Below, in pieces: positions 31,744 through 40,590 of a DNA stretch of 64,000 nucleotides; position 1 is the first letter of the stretch, and the number at the start of each line of letters is the position of its first letter. The position numbers were made by a program, and so were the translations under genes. Below the pieces are notes generated by a model. It made no database searches, was not told the DNA's origin, and saw only the letters and a program-made list of their open reading frames with translations. The DNA comes from Hamadaea flava (lineage in GTDB: Bacteria; Actinomycetota; Actinomycetes; Mycobacteriales; Micromonosporaceae). The stretch lies in contig NZ_JAMZDZ010000001.1 in the NCBI RefSeq assembly GCF_024172085.1, forward strand, positions 3,286,001-3,350,000, given 5' to 3'.

Positions 31744-32796
31744 CTACCGCGGCGTGCGCTGCGCCGGAACGGCCGGCGTCACGCGTACCGCCGTGTCTGC
31801 GGGAAGAGCGGGGATCGCGAGCCGGATCGTGCCGTCGGGCGCGGCCACTGGGTCTTGGCGTTGCGCGGACCCGTCCGCGGTCGAACACCAGGTGGCGATG
31901 TACGGGCCGGGCGTGAGACCGCTCAGCGTGACTAGTCCCTCCGAAGTGGAGGGAATCCACAGCAGCGCTTTGTTCGACGCGGTGAGTGCCAGGGCGGGTC
32001 CGGTCGCGATCGGCGCGAACCGGCCCAGGCACTCTCCCGCGAGAAACGCGCGCAGACCGCGAAACCGCACGTCGGCGAGGTGCCCGGCGTATCCCGAGAA
32101 GATCGTCGCCCACGGCGACCGGTCGCCGTCGTAGAGAACGGGCAGGTGGCCGAGGCCCGAGCCGATTTCGAAGTCGACTCCCGCGATCGGGTGGCCGTAC
32201 GGATCGACCGCACGCAGCGCGTCGGTCCACTCCGGACTATCACGTGACCAGGCGAACAGCGCCGGGTGCGCCGCCCAGCGTGCACCCGCGTGCAGGGTCC
32301 AGCTCGCCGCGGGCAACGTCATGATCACCGATAGGCCCTGCTCGGCGGCCAGGTCGAGAACCCGATCGAGCCGCTGCGCGGATTCTCCTGGCGGCTCGGC
32401 GGCGAGCCGGGCGACGGTCGCGCCGGCCGCCGCCAGCTCGGCCAGCCGCGCCTCGGCGTCGGCGAGCGGGCCGAGGTCCGCGCCGAGCGGGAGAAACGGC
32501 TCGCCTGACTCGTAGCGAAATGCCCCATCCTGGGAGTGAATCGCCCCACGCGCCGCCGGATCGGGGTCGACGTCCAACCCCAGCGGCGGACTCAGCTCCC
32601 GTCCGTGGCTGGCCACCACCTGCCAGTGACCCGGCAGCGGCGGCGCGAACCGCACCCGCCACCCGGCCTCGTGGGGAAAGGCCGGCACCGCGGTGCTCAG
32701 TCCGGCGGGGCCGGTCACGGTCATGATCGGCGCTTCTTCCCCCATATCATACGCAGGACGCACCCCGTCCAGGGTGAACTCGGTCGGCCGGTGCAC
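31744..32796 (-). CDS. DUF5060-containing glycoside-hydrolase-like protein
   Basis: A protein of about 350 residues. The N-terminus resembles the DUF5060 sandwich of plant-glycan hydrolases: PTEFTLDGVRPAYDMGEE then GWRVRFAPPLPGHWQVVAS. Next is a motif of DUF4038/apiosidase-like barrels, FRYESGEPFLPLGADLG, and a shortened barrel (VIMTLPAASW, HPALFAWSRDSPEW). The barrel is shorter than in characterised enzymes and I cannot place both catalytic acids, so it may be degenerate or non-catalytic. No signal peptide seen. The start is uncertain: GTG 32796 or GTG 32832, neither with a ribosome site. Confidence 0.6.
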   Translation of the reverse strand: MHRPTEFTLDGVRPAYDMGEEAPIMTVTGPAGLSTAVPAFPHEAGWRVRFAPPLPGHWQVVASHGRELSPPLGLDVDPDPAARGAIHSQDGAFRYESGEPFLPLGADLGPLADAEARLAELAAAGATVARLAAEPPGESAQRLDRVLDLAAEQGLSVIMTLPAASWTLHAGARWAAHPALFAWSRDSPEWTDALRAVDPYGHPIAGVDFEIGSGLGHLPVLYDGDRSPWATIFSGYAGHLADVRFRGLRAFLAGECLGRFAPIATGPALALTASNKALLWIPSTSEGLVTLSGLTPGPYIATWCSTADGSAQRQDPVAAPDGTIRLAIPALPADTAVRVTPAVPAQRTPR

Positions 32797-32904
32797 CGCG
32801 GTCTGCGCAGGTCCGGCGAGGATCAAGGTCACGGCGCAAACGATTTCATCGATCCACAGCAGCGGCAACCGCCGTTCGGAGGGTCCGCCTGTAGTGTCTG
32901 TGGC

Positions 32905-35040
32905 GTGGAGCTGCGTGATCAGGCTGAATCGGTCCTGCGTAAGCTGGTCGGCCCAGCAGGCAGTGGTGCTCCTCATGGGGGGCGGGCGGCCGAGCCGACG
33001 CTGCGGGAAGATCAGTGGACGGCGATCCAGGCTCTCGTCGAACACCGTCAACGCGTCCTCTGTGTGCAGCGCACGGGCTGGGGCAAGTCCGCCGTGTACT
33101 TCATCGCCACCGCCCTGCTCCGGCGCACCGGGAGCGGGCCGACGGTGATCGTGTCGCCGCTGCTGGCGCTGATGCGCAACCAGGTCGCCGCGGCGGAGCG
33201 GGCGGGCATCCGCGCCCGGACGATCAACTCGGCGAATCTGGAGGAATGGGACCAGATCACCGACGAGATCCGGGCCGGGGCCGTCGACGTGCTGCTGATC
33301 AGCCCGGAACGGCTCAACAATCCGGACTTCCGGGACGGGGTGCTGCCGAAGCTGGCCGCCACGACCGGCCTGCTCGTCATCGACGAGGCGCACTGCGTCT
33401 CCGACTGGGGTCACGACTTCCGGCCCGACTATCGGCGGCTGCGTACGCTGCTCGGCGAGCTGCCCAGCGGCGTTCCGGTGCTGGCGACGACCGCCACCGC
33501 CAACGGCCGGGTCTGCGCCGACGTGGCCGAGCAGCTCGGCGCGGACGTGCTCGTGCTGCGGGGTCCGCTCGGCCGGGATTCCCTGCGGCTGTCGGTCATG
33601 TCGCTGCCGTCGGCGGCCCACCGGCTGGGCTGGCTCGCCGACCACCTCGACGGCCTGGCCGGCTCGGGCATCGTCTATACGCTGACCGTCGCCGGGGCGA
33701 GCGAGACCGCCGAGTTCCTGCGGTCACGCGGCTACTCGGCCGCCGTCTACACCGGACAGGCCGAGGACGCCGAGCGCCGCCAGGCCGAGCAGGACCTCCT
33801 CGACAACAAGGTCAAGGCGCTGGTGGCGACGTCGGCGCTGGGCATGGGCTTCGACAAGCCCGATCTCGGGTTCGTCGTGCACCTGGGCGCGCCCGCCTCG
33901 CCGATCGCGTACTACCAGCAGGTCGGCCGGGCCGGACGCGCGGTGGAGTCGGCGGACGTCGTGCTGATGCCGGGCGAGGAGGACACCGCGATCTGGCGAT
34001 ACTTCGCCTCGCTCGCCTTCCCGCCCGAGGACCAGGTACGCCGCGTGCTCGACGTCCTCGATCAGGCCGGCCGACCGCTGTCGACGCAGGCGCTCGAACC
34101 CCTCGTCGACCTTCGGCGTACGCGGCTGGAGATGATGCTCAAGGTCCTCGACGTCGACGGCGCCGTCCGCCGCGTACGCGGTGGGTGGTGCTCGACCGGC
34201 GAGAAGTGGTCCTACGACACCACCCGGCTGGGTCGCGTGGCCGACGCCCGGGAGTCCGAACAGCGGGCCATGCTCGCGTACGCCTCCACTTCGGACTGCC
34301 GGATGCACTTCCTGCGGCAGCAGCTCGACGATCCCGCCGCCGCGCCGTGTGGACGCTGCGACACCTGCGCCGGGGAGTTCCTGGCGCCCTCGGTCAGCGA
34401 GGAGGCGCTCGCGGCGGCGACGGCGTACCTGCATCGGCCGGGCGTCACGATCGAGCCCCGGCGGCAGTGGCCGACCGGGCTGGCCGCCATCGGCCTCGAC
34501 CTGTCCGGCCGCGTACCCCCCGATGAGCAGGCGTCGGCTGGCCGGGCCATCGGCCGGCTGTCCGATCTCGGCTGGGGGCCCCGGCTGAGATCGCTCCTCG
34601 ACGCCGGGGACGGACCGGTCCCGGACGACGTCCTGAAGGCGCTCGTGGAGGTGCTGAAGGACTGGGCCAAGGGCGACGATCCCTGGCCGGTACGCCCAGC
34701 CGGCGTGGTCGGCATCGGCTCCCGCCGCCGCCCTAAGCTCGTCGCGTCGGCCGCGGCCCGGATCGCCGAGATCGGCCGCCTGCCGTTGCTCGGTCTCACG
34801 ACTCCGCTCGGCCCGCTGTCCCCGGTGGCGGGCGGCAACAGCGCGCAACGGCTTCGCCTGGTCCACGGCTCGATCGAGATCGGCGCGGACCTCGCCTCCG
34901 CCCTGTCTACTGTCGACGGACCCATCCTGCTGGTGGACGACGTCGTCGACAGCGGCTGGACGGCGACGCTGGTCGCCCGCGAGCTACGCCAGGCCGGCGC
35001 GTCCGCGGTCTACCCCCTCGCCCTCGCCCTCAACGCCTGA
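32905..35040 (+). CDS. RecQ-family DNA helicase fused to a phosphoribosyltransferase domain
   Basis: A 711-residue superfamily 2 helicase, expected to unwind DNA 3' to 5' during repair or recombination. Motifs in order: Walker A GWGKSAVYF (about residue 56), DEAHC (about residue 160), ATTATANG, ATSALGMGF, QVGRAGRA, and a zinc cluster with CRMHFLRQQ then CGRCDTC. The final 70 residues are a PRPP-binding signature, GPILLVDDVVDSGWTATLV, as in type I phosphoribosyltransferases, preceded by NSAQRLRLVHGS. GTG start lacks a clear ribosome site. RecQ-PRTase fusions are known in actinobacteria; what the transferase does is not. Divergent from the DUF5060-like gene. Confidence 0.9.
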   Translation: MELRDQAESVLRKLVGPAGSGAPHGGRAAEPTLREDQWTAIQALVEHRQRVLCVQRTGWGKSAVYFIATALLRRTGSGPTVIVSPLLALMRNQVAAAERAGIRARTINSANLEEWDQITDEIRAGAVDVLLISPERLNNPDFRDGVLPKLAATTGLLVIDEAHCVSDWGHDFRPDYRRLRTLLGELPSGVPVLATTATANGRVCADVAEQLGADVLVLRGPLGRDSLRLSVMSLPSAAHRLGWLADHLDGLAGSGIVYTLTVAGASETAEFLRSRGYSAAVYTGQAEDAERRQAEQDLLDNKVKALVATSALGMGFDKPDLGFVVHLGAPASPIAYYQQVGRAGRAVESADVVLMPGEEDTAIWRYFASLAFPPEDQVRRVLDVLDQAGRPLSTQALEPLVDLRRTRLEMMLKVLDVDGAVRRVRGGWCSTGEKWSYDTTRLGRVADARESEQRAMLAYASTSDCRMHFLRQQLDDPAAAPCGRCDTCAGEFLAPSVSEEALAAATAYLHRPGVTIEPRRQWPTGLAAIGLDLSGRVPPDEQASAGRAIGRLSDLGWGPRLRSLLDAGDGPVPDDVLKALVEVLKDWAKGDDPWPVRPAGVVGIGSRRRPKLVASAAARIAEIGRLPLLGLTTPLGPLSPVAGGNSAQRLRLVHGSIEIGADLASALSTVDGPILLVDDVVDSGWTATLVARELRQAGASAVYPLALALNA

Positions 35041-35060
35041 CCCACGCCTCCGTTCTTGGG

Positions 35061-35123
35061 CGCTGGATCAGGGATCCGCGTCGAATCTTGGGCCAAGATT
35101 CGACCGGGATCCCTGATCCAGCG
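35061..35123. terminator. 29-bp palindrome, family B
   Basis: Arms 35061-35089 and 35095-35123 match at 27 of 29 positions around a five-base loop. GGATCAGGG and TCGAATCTT recur from the hairpin at 27597. It separates the convergent recQ-like and AhpD-like genes. Confidence 0.8.
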
Positions 35124-35167
35124 CTGAGCAAGGCGACGGCGGTGAGCGGGGCGGCAATGGCGGCGGC

Positions 35168-35626
35168 TCACCAGGTCTGGGAGCCGGCCTGCTGGCGTGT
35201 GGTGGCGTTGACCCGGTTGTAGAAGTTCGTGGTGGCGATCCACAGCACCAGCGCGGCCAGCTCCTGCTCGTCGTAATGCTTCGCGGCCGCCTCCCACACG
35301 TCGCCCGGGACGGCGTCGGCCCGGTCGGCGAGGCGGGTCATCGACTCGCTGAGCGCCAGGGCGGCCCGTTCGGCGTCGGTGAAGTACGGCATCTCGCGCC
35401 AGGCGGCGACACCGTGGAGGCGCTCGTCGGTCTCGCCGGACTTCTTGGCGCTCTTCACGCCGTAGTCCACGCAGAAGCCGCAGCCGTTGATCTGGCTGGC
35501 CCGCAGGTGGACCAGCTCCAGCACCGGGCCGGGTACGCCGGTCGCCTGGACCGACTGGCTCAGCGCGTACACGGCCTTCAGCGCACCGGGAACGACGGAG
35601 ACGGGGTTGGTCATCCGAGCCTGCAT
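35168..35626 (-). CDS. Carboxymuconolactone decarboxylase family (AhpD-like) protein
   Basis: A 152-residue helical protein. The redox motif is INGCGFCVDYG (residues 47-57), the Cys-x-x-Cys of AhpD-like peroxidase/reductase proteins, with the expected HLRASQ before it and the helix RLHGVAAWREMPYFTDAERAALALSES after it. Such proteins reduce alkyl hydroperoxides with a thioredoxin-like partner. AAGGAGAG ribosome site precedes the ATG. No AhpC or regulator is adjacent. Confidence 0.88.
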   Translation of the reverse strand: MQARMTNPVSVVPGALKAVYALSQSVQATGVPGPVLELVHLRASQINGCGFCVDYGVKSAKKSGETDERLHGVAAWREMPYFTDAERAALALSESMTRLADRADAVPGDVWEAAAKHYDEQELAALVLWIATTNFYNRVNATTRQQAGSQTW

Positions 35627-35740
35627 TGTTTCTCTCCTTCACAACGGTTCGTCATTGCACTGACGGGTGCGAAGGAGCGGATGTGACAGCTGTGACAGCC
35701 GTCACATGAAGCAGGCCGGCAAGATGAGCCGGCAAGACGA

Positions 35741-35772
35741 AACGGCGCCCGGGGGCAAGCCCGGACGCCGTT
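35741..35772. terminator. Hairpin terminator of the M6 protease gene
   Basis: AACGGCGCCCGGG (35741-35753) and CCCGGACGCCGTT (35760-35772) pair with one mismatch around a six-base loop, 30 bases past the M6 stop. Confidence 0.75.
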
Positions 35773-35801
35773 CGCGGAACAGGTGAAGCAGGTGCGGTCC
35801 G

Positions 35802-38213
35802 TCAGGAGGTGACGCGGATCTTGATCGACGTGCCGCTCTCCGAGAGCACGCGGATCTTGACCCCCGCCGCCGGCAGGACGACGCCGTGGTTCGGCAGTTC
35901 GGCGTACCAGTAGGTCTTGGTGTCGTCGAACAGCGGCTGCGCCGCCTGGCCACGGACGTAGTTCGCCACGCCGTTGATGTGCAGCGTGAACGAGTCCGCC
36001 CGAGTCAGGCTGAACGGCGCGTCGTAGACCTGGACGCGAGCCCGCCACGGAACCCCGTTGAGGTTGTACAGGGGCACCGGGTGCGAGTCGATGTACAGGT
36101 TCCGGCCGGAGCCGGGGTGGGCGAAGGTGTCGTTGTCGGCGTACGACGTGTCCCAGTAGGAGACGAGCAGACCCTGCTGGTACGCGTAGTGGTCGACCTT
36201 GTCCGGCTGCGTGTTCAGGTAGCCGAAGTAGTACGGCCCGGTCTTGAGGTACTTGTCGTAGGAGACGTAAGACCGGTGCCCGGCGATGTAGTAGTTGTCG
36301 AAGAACGCCGAGATGGACGTCCCGACGGCGGAGAAGTTCGCCGCGGTCCAACCGTTCGCGCCGCTCTCCGCGCCGTCACTGAAGATCGCCGAACCGTTCG
36401 CCGTGATGGCGACCTCGTCCACGAAGATGCCGTTCGGCACCGCCGCGTCGTTGCCGGCCACCGCGCCGTCCGTGGCGTAACGGATCCGCAGCGAGACCGT
36501 CTTGCCGGCGTACGCCGACAGGTCGAAGGTCGCCGGGGTCCACGCCGCCTGCGTGCCGTCGATACCGTTGCCCTCGGCCGCGTTGGCGATGCTGCCGGGG
36601 ATGGCCTTCCAGCCGGTGCCGTCGTCGACCTCCACGAACGCGTAGTCACACGCGTCCGGGCCGCAGTCTTCGATGTCGTACCGAGCCTGGAAGGACAGCG
36701 AGGCCGTGCCGGCCGGCAGAGTCACCTGCCGGGCCAGGGAGGCCGCGTAGTCGTCACCGGAACCGCTCCACCACTGCTTCGATCCAGCGGCGGGAGCGCC
36801 CAACGCGGTGACGACTTCCTTCTTCGGGAGTACGACCACGAGGCCTTGGGCCTTGTCCGAGTTGTACTCCTGCGGGCCGAGCGTCAGCGTCTTGTTCCCG
36901 CCGACTCCGGCTCCCGCCACCACCGTCTCGTAGTCCAGCCAGCCCAGCTGCAGCTTGTTCCAGGCTCCGAGGTCGCCGGCACGGTCGCCGATGAACTGCT
37001 CGCCCTTGGCGCCGAGTCGGCTCTGCGCCATGAGCGTCCAGTGCTCGTTGTTGTTGTCCCCGCCGTAGATGTTGTTGTAGTCGTCCGGCAGGCCGAGGTC
37101 GTGACCGAACTCGTGGAAGAACACGCTCCGGCCGCCGTTCTCCGGCTGGATCGTGTAGTCGCCGATCCACAGACCCGAGGTGCCCACCTGGGTGCCACCG
37201 AGCGGGTTGGCCGCCGGGCCCTGCGACCCGACGAGGTTGCTGTACGCGTACCAGCGGTGGCTCCAGATGGCGTCCTCACCCTGCTGCGGGTCGCCGTCGG
37301 CCTGGTCGCCGCCGGCGTGGACGATCTGGAAGTGGTCCATGTACCCGTCGGGCTCGTTGAAGTTGCCGTCGCCGTCGAAGTCGTAACGGTCCCACTTGTC
37401 GAACGTCGCCAGTTCGGCCGTGATCTCGGCGTCGGTGCGGCCGAGGGCCTTCTGGTCGGCGTACCACTGGTTGGCCGCGTCCTTGATCAGCGCCCACGTG
37501 TTCGAGCAGACGTTGCTGGCGCACGGGTAACCGTTGGACCGGCCGTAGCGCGCCTCGTTGTACTGGACCTTGACCCAGTCCGTGACCGTGCCGTCCACGC
37601 TGTACCGCCCGGACGACTGGGTCTCGTAGTAGGTCTTGAGCGACTCGACACCCTTGCCGGTGCCGAAGTACATCTCCTGGTAGTGCTCCCGGTTGTAGTC
37701 GGGCTGCCACACGGTCGAGTTGTCGACCGCGCGGTTCGGTTCTGGGATCGAGTTGACCAGAGGACCCTCGAACGTCGCCGGACCTGCGGTGTTGGCGTCG
37801 GTGTCCTGGTCGGGGTAGCTGGGGTGCCGCTGGTCGCCGAACTCGGCCAGGATCACGAAGACCCGGTCGGTCGTCTCGCGGGCCAACTCCACGTACTGGT
37901 CCTTCTTACCTTTCCCAGAGGACGTGCTGCGGGAGCCGGCGGCCGTCTGTCCGACCTTGACGACCGTGCTCGCGCCGCGTTGCTCAGCCTTCCGCTCGCC
38001 GTTCAGAACGGCGGTGAGGCCTTGCTCGCGCAGCTCCCTTCGCTTGTCCTCCAAGGGGTTGGGCAGCTCGTCTGCGCCCGGCGCACTGTCACCGGTCGCT
38101 TCCGTGCTGACGGGGGAAGCCGGCTGAGGCGCCGCCAACGCAGCCGAACCCAGCGTGGTGCCGAGTCCGGATGCCAGCGACAAGCCGAGCAACCCCGCGA
38201 CGATTCTGCGCAT
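35802..38213 (-). CDS. Secreted M6 (immune-inhibitor-A-like) metalloprotease
   Basis: An 803-residue exported zinc protease. A Sec signal peptide (IVAGLLGLSLASGLGTTLGS, cleavage near ALAA) leads into a propeptide with a cluster of charged residues. The M6 domain has VFVILAEFGDQRHPSY then the zinc motif FFHEFGHDLGLPDD near residue 365. From about residue 490 there is a MAM/jelly-roll-like region (DYAFVEVDDGTGWKAIPGS and FVDEVAITANGSAIFSDGAE) and an alpha-beta tail of the InhA type. It probably digests extracellular protein. ATG 38213 has GGAGGT about six bases upstream. Terminator follows. Confidence 0.93.
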   Translation of the reverse strand: MRRIVAGLLGLSLASGLGTTLGSAALAAPQPASPVSTEATGDSAPGADELPNPLEDKRRELREQGLTAVLNGERKAEQRGASTVVKVGQTAAGSRSTSSGKGKKDQYVELARETTDRVFVILAEFGDQRHPSYPDQDTDANTAGPATFEGPLVNSIPEPNRAVDNSTVWQPDYNREHYQEMYFGTGKGVESLKTYYETQSSGRYSVDGTVTDWVKVQYNEARYGRSNGYPCASNVCSNTWALIKDAANQWYADQKALGRTDAEITAELATFDKWDRYDFDGDGNFNEPDGYMDHFQIVHAGGDQADGDPQQGEDAIWSHRWYAYSNLVGSQGPAANPLGGTQVGTSGLWIGDYTIQPENGGRSVFFHEFGHDLGLPDDYNNIYGGDNNNEHWTLMAQSRLGAKGEQFIGDRAGDLGAWNKLQLGWLDYETVVAGAGVGGNKTLTLGPQEYNSDKAQGLVVVLPKKEVVTALGAPAAGSKQWWSGSGDDYAASLARQVTLPAGTASLSFQARYDIEDCGPDACDYAFVEVDDGTGWKAIPGSIANAAEGNGIDGTQAAWTPATFDLSAYAGKTVSLRIRYATDGAVAGNDAAVPNGIFVDEVAITANGSAIFSDGAESGANGWTAANFSAVGTSISAFFDNYYIAGHRSYVSYDKYLKTGPYYFGYLNTQPDKVDHYAYQQGLLVSYWDTSYADNDTFAHPGSGRNLYIDSHPVPLYNLNGVPWRARVQVYDAPFSLTRADSFTLHINGVANYVRGQAAQPLFDDTKTYWYAELPNHGVVLPAAGVKIRVLSESGTSIKIRVTS

Positions 38214-38376
38214 GTCCACCTCCGGTAGGGGAGTCGCCCGCCACCGTTCGGATGATCCGGTGTCGAGCGTGGGGGTACGCCTCTCGATCGGAGAGCCGAC
38301 ATGCAAGCTAATCCAGATATCCGGAAATCGGAATACCAGGTTCATCGATAACTATTAGCCGAGCGTACGGTTTCGG

Positions 38377-39006
38377 TTACCGTACGAGGGCGTACGCCTC
38401 CCGCAGGTCGCCCCCGGCATAGACATGCGTTGCGAGTGTGCGCACATGATGGTCACCGTTGACGGCCACCCGCACGGGCACCGCCGCGAAGAGCGCACTG
38501 TCCGATTTGGAGTCTCCATACGCGACACAGTCGTCCCTGGTCAGACCGTATCGAGCGGCCAGCTCGTCGGCGATCGTCACCTTCGACTGAGGGTTCAGCA
38601 CACCGCACACGTCGAGGGTGGTCCCGGCCGGGAACGGCACGTCCGGGAAGACCGCCGCGCGTACCTCGTGCACGCCCCAGGAACTCAGCCGGCGGACGAA
38701 GAAACTCGGCGACAAAGATATGACAGCGCAGTGCTCACCGCGCTCGGTGATCTCGGTCCAGACGTCGCGGATGCCCGCCAGCCATGGCGCCCCGGCGAAG
38801 GCGTCGGCCACCACGGCCTCCGTCAACGCCGACCACATCGCGTACGCCTGGCGCGCGTACTCGGCTGAATCGACCACGCCGGTGGCGAACTGGCCGTCCA
38901 GCGATCGAAACTCGTCCACCTTGCCGATGACCTTGGCCAGCTCGATGTTGGCCGAGGAGTCGCGGATCAGCGTGCCGTCCATGTCGAACAGATGCAGCCG
39001 GCCCAT
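38377..39006 (-). CDS. HAD-family phosphatase (PSP/SerB-like)
   Basis: A 209-residue HAD hydrolase. Motif I is FDMDGTLI at residues 7-14 (nucleophile and acid Asp), motif II Ser is in VISLSPSF, motif III Lys in NPQSKVTIADEL, and motif IV GDSKSDSAL. The C1-type cap suggests phosphoserine phosphatase or a sugar-phosphate phosphatase. GGGAGGG precedes the ATG. Single gene; the upstream spacer to the M6 gene (38214-38376) is AT-rich and holds the M6 promoter. Confidence 0.87.
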   Translation of the reverse strand: MGRLHLFDMDGTLIRDSSANIELAKVIGKVDEFRSLDGQFATGVVDSAEYARQAYAMWSALTEAVVADAFAGAPWLAGIRDVWTEITERGEHCAVISLSPSFFVRRLSSWGVHEVRAAVFPDVPFPAGTTLDVCGVLNPQSKVTIADELAARYGLTRDDCVAYGDSKSDSALFAAVPVRVAVNGDHHVRTLATHVYAGGDLREAYALVR

Positions 39007-39028
39007 CGCGCCCTCCCTTCAAACACTT

Positions 39029-39108
39029 CCTGCTCAGGGGGCATTTCTGTGAGCAGGGGAGATGAAGGATAGCGCTGAGGGCGGTCCCCCGCCAGGAAAA
39101 CCGCCCTC
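39029..39108. promoter_or_regulatory. Two small inverted repeats between PAC2 and HAD genes
   Basis: CCTGCTCA/TGAGCAGG (39029-39057) and GAGGGCGGT/ACCGCCCTC (39077-39108). The latter is placed to terminate the upstream PAC2 gene; the former is close enough to the HAD start to be an operator or part of a terminator. Confidence 0.4.
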
Positions 39109-39130
39109 GAAACGCCTAAATCCGGGTGAA

Positions 39131-40069
39131 CTAGTCGCCCTGGTCTCGCCGCGAATGCTCAGCCAGGAACTTCTCCAGCTCGGCACCCAGCTCGTCGGCG
39201 GTCGGCAGCGGCACCGGATCGGTCAGCAGGCTGACGTCCCGGCCGCGAGTGAACGCGTCGTACTGCTCCTCCAACGCCTTCACGACCGCCGCCGCCTGCG
39301 GGTTACTGACGAGCTGGCGTTCGATCTCGGCGCGTACGCGTTCGCCGGCCTCCCGCAGCTCGTCGGCGGGCAGCAGCAGCCCGGTCGCCCGGGAGACCGA
39401 GGTCAGCAGCAGCTCGGCCGCCGGCGGGTACTCCCCTTCGGCCAGATAGTGCGGAACGTGCGCGGCGAACCCGATCGCGTCCAGCCCGATCTGGCCCAGC
39501 CGGAACTCCAGCAGGTTCGTCACACTCGCCGGTACGCGTACCCGATCGATCCACGGCTCGTAACCCGCGATCAGCTCAGCGCGCGTGCCGTGCGCGGTGA
39601 CCCCCGCGGGCCGCGTATGCGGCACGGACATGGGAATGGCGTGGATGCCGACGGTGACCCGGACGTTGAGCCGGTCGATGAGCATCCTCAGCGCGGCGAT
39701 GAACCGCTCCCACTGCATGTCCGGCTCCGGGCCGGTGAGCAGCAGAAACGGGGTGCCGTCGTGGTCGCGCAGGGCGTGCAGCTCCAACCGGGGATCGTCG
39801 TAGGTCTCCCAGTGGTCGGCGGCGAAGTCCATCAACGGGCGCCGCGCCCGATAGTCGAGCAGCTGGTCGATGTCGAACGAGGCGACCACCGACTGGCCGG
39901 GCAGCGCGGGCTCCAGCACGTCCAGCAGATGCTCACGGGCCAACCGGCCGGCCCCGCCGGCGTCGATGAACCCGCTCAGGGCGTGCAGCAGCACCGGCCG
40001 CCCGAGGTCGGCCGCCTCGGGGCCGGTCAGCTCCGGCGCCAGCTCGAAGAGTTCCTGCGGGTCTCGCAC
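39131..40069 (-). CDS. PAC2 family protein
   Basis: A 312-residue protein of the PAC2 (proteasome assembly chaperone 2-like) family. Typical core: PVLLHALSGFIDAGGAGRLARE at about residue 25, then SFDIDQLLDYRARRP, FLLLTGPEPDMQWERF and the VGIHAIPMSVPHTRP segment. A C-terminal acidic/helical tail ends in DQGD. Actinobacterial PAC2 proteins occur in proteasome-bearing species but their role is not established. GTG start. Not in an operon with the neighbours. Confidence 0.85.
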   Translation of the reverse strand: MRDPQELFELAPELTGPEAADLGRPVLLHALSGFIDAGGAGRLAREHLLDVLEPALPGQSVVASFDIDQLLDYRARRPLMDFAADHWETYDDPRLELHALRDHDGTPFLLLTGPEPDMQWERFIAALRMLIDRLNVRVTVGIHAIPMSVPHTRPAGVTAHGTRAELIAGYEPWIDRVRVPASVTNLLEFRLGQIGLDAIGFAAHVPHYLAEGEYPPAAELLLTSVSRATGLLLPADELREAGERVRAEIERQLVSNPQAAAVVKALEEQYDAFTRGRDVSLLTDPVPLPTADELGAELEKFLAEHSRRDQGD

Positions 40070-40203
40070 AGTCGTAAACCTCTCAAGGTCCGCACACGTA
40101 CAAAGCGCACAACGCGTGCGCTTCGTGATCCATTCCCGGCGCAGAGCGCGTATGCGAGCCGCCGGGAATGTGGTCGATGACGCCCCCCGCGCCCCCGATC
40201 ACA

Positions 40204-40590
40204 TCACACCTGGAGTACCGCCATCCGCAACGGGCCTACCGGTCCGTGGCTTTCGATGCCCGGTCCGGCGTGCTTGAGCCAGCAGGTCCGAGTGTCCTGG
40301 TCGACGACGTACCAGACGCGACCTCCGCTGGTGACCTCGTACTGCCACTGCTCCAGCCGCCGGCCGTCGTGCACCGCCCAGCCCAGATCGAAGCGAAGCC
40401 GGTGCTGGCGCTCGGTCTCTGGACGAGGACACGGATCGTCACGCATCGCCTCGTACGCGGTCCGTGCATTCGAGGCCGCCTGGCGGCACAGTTCCTCCCA
40501 GCCCTTGGCGGCGTCGTTGGTCGCGAACCGGATCGTGTACTCGTCACGAGTCGCGGGCGGAGCGGCCCGATCACCGCGCTTGGGACTCAT
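40204..40590 (-). CDS. Type II toxin (RelE/ParE-like, actinobacterial family)
   Basis: A 128-residue protein resembling the actinobacterial RelE/ParE-like cytotoxic repressors paired with prevent-host-death antitoxins. The core reads IRFATNDAAKGWEELCRQAA, a helix, HRLRFDLGW, then EQWQYEVTSGGRVWYVVDQ and TCWLKHAGPGIES. The QWQYEV and GGRVWYxxD block is the hallmark. Expected to be an mRNA interferase or gyrase poison; which is not decidable. The ATG overlaps the upstream antitoxin stop (ATGA), the usual coupled order. No resident mobile element is seen. Confidence 0.8.
   Translation of the reverse strand: MSPKRGDRAAPPATRDEYTIRFATNDAAKGWEELCRQAASNARTAYEAMRDDPCPRPETERQHRLRFDLGWAVHDGRRLEQWQYEVTSGGRVWYVVDQDTRTCWLKHAGPGIESHGPVGPLRMAVLQV

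Noticed and set aside
2101-35123. Insertion-sequence ends
   Set aside because: No transposase or target duplications near the palindromes; they are hairpins with short loops at gene 3' ends.
35886-38228. 780-codon plus-strand frame opposite the M6 protease gene
   Set aside because: Arg/Val-rich shadow; the minus strand encodes the zinc motif, signal peptide and a ribosome site.
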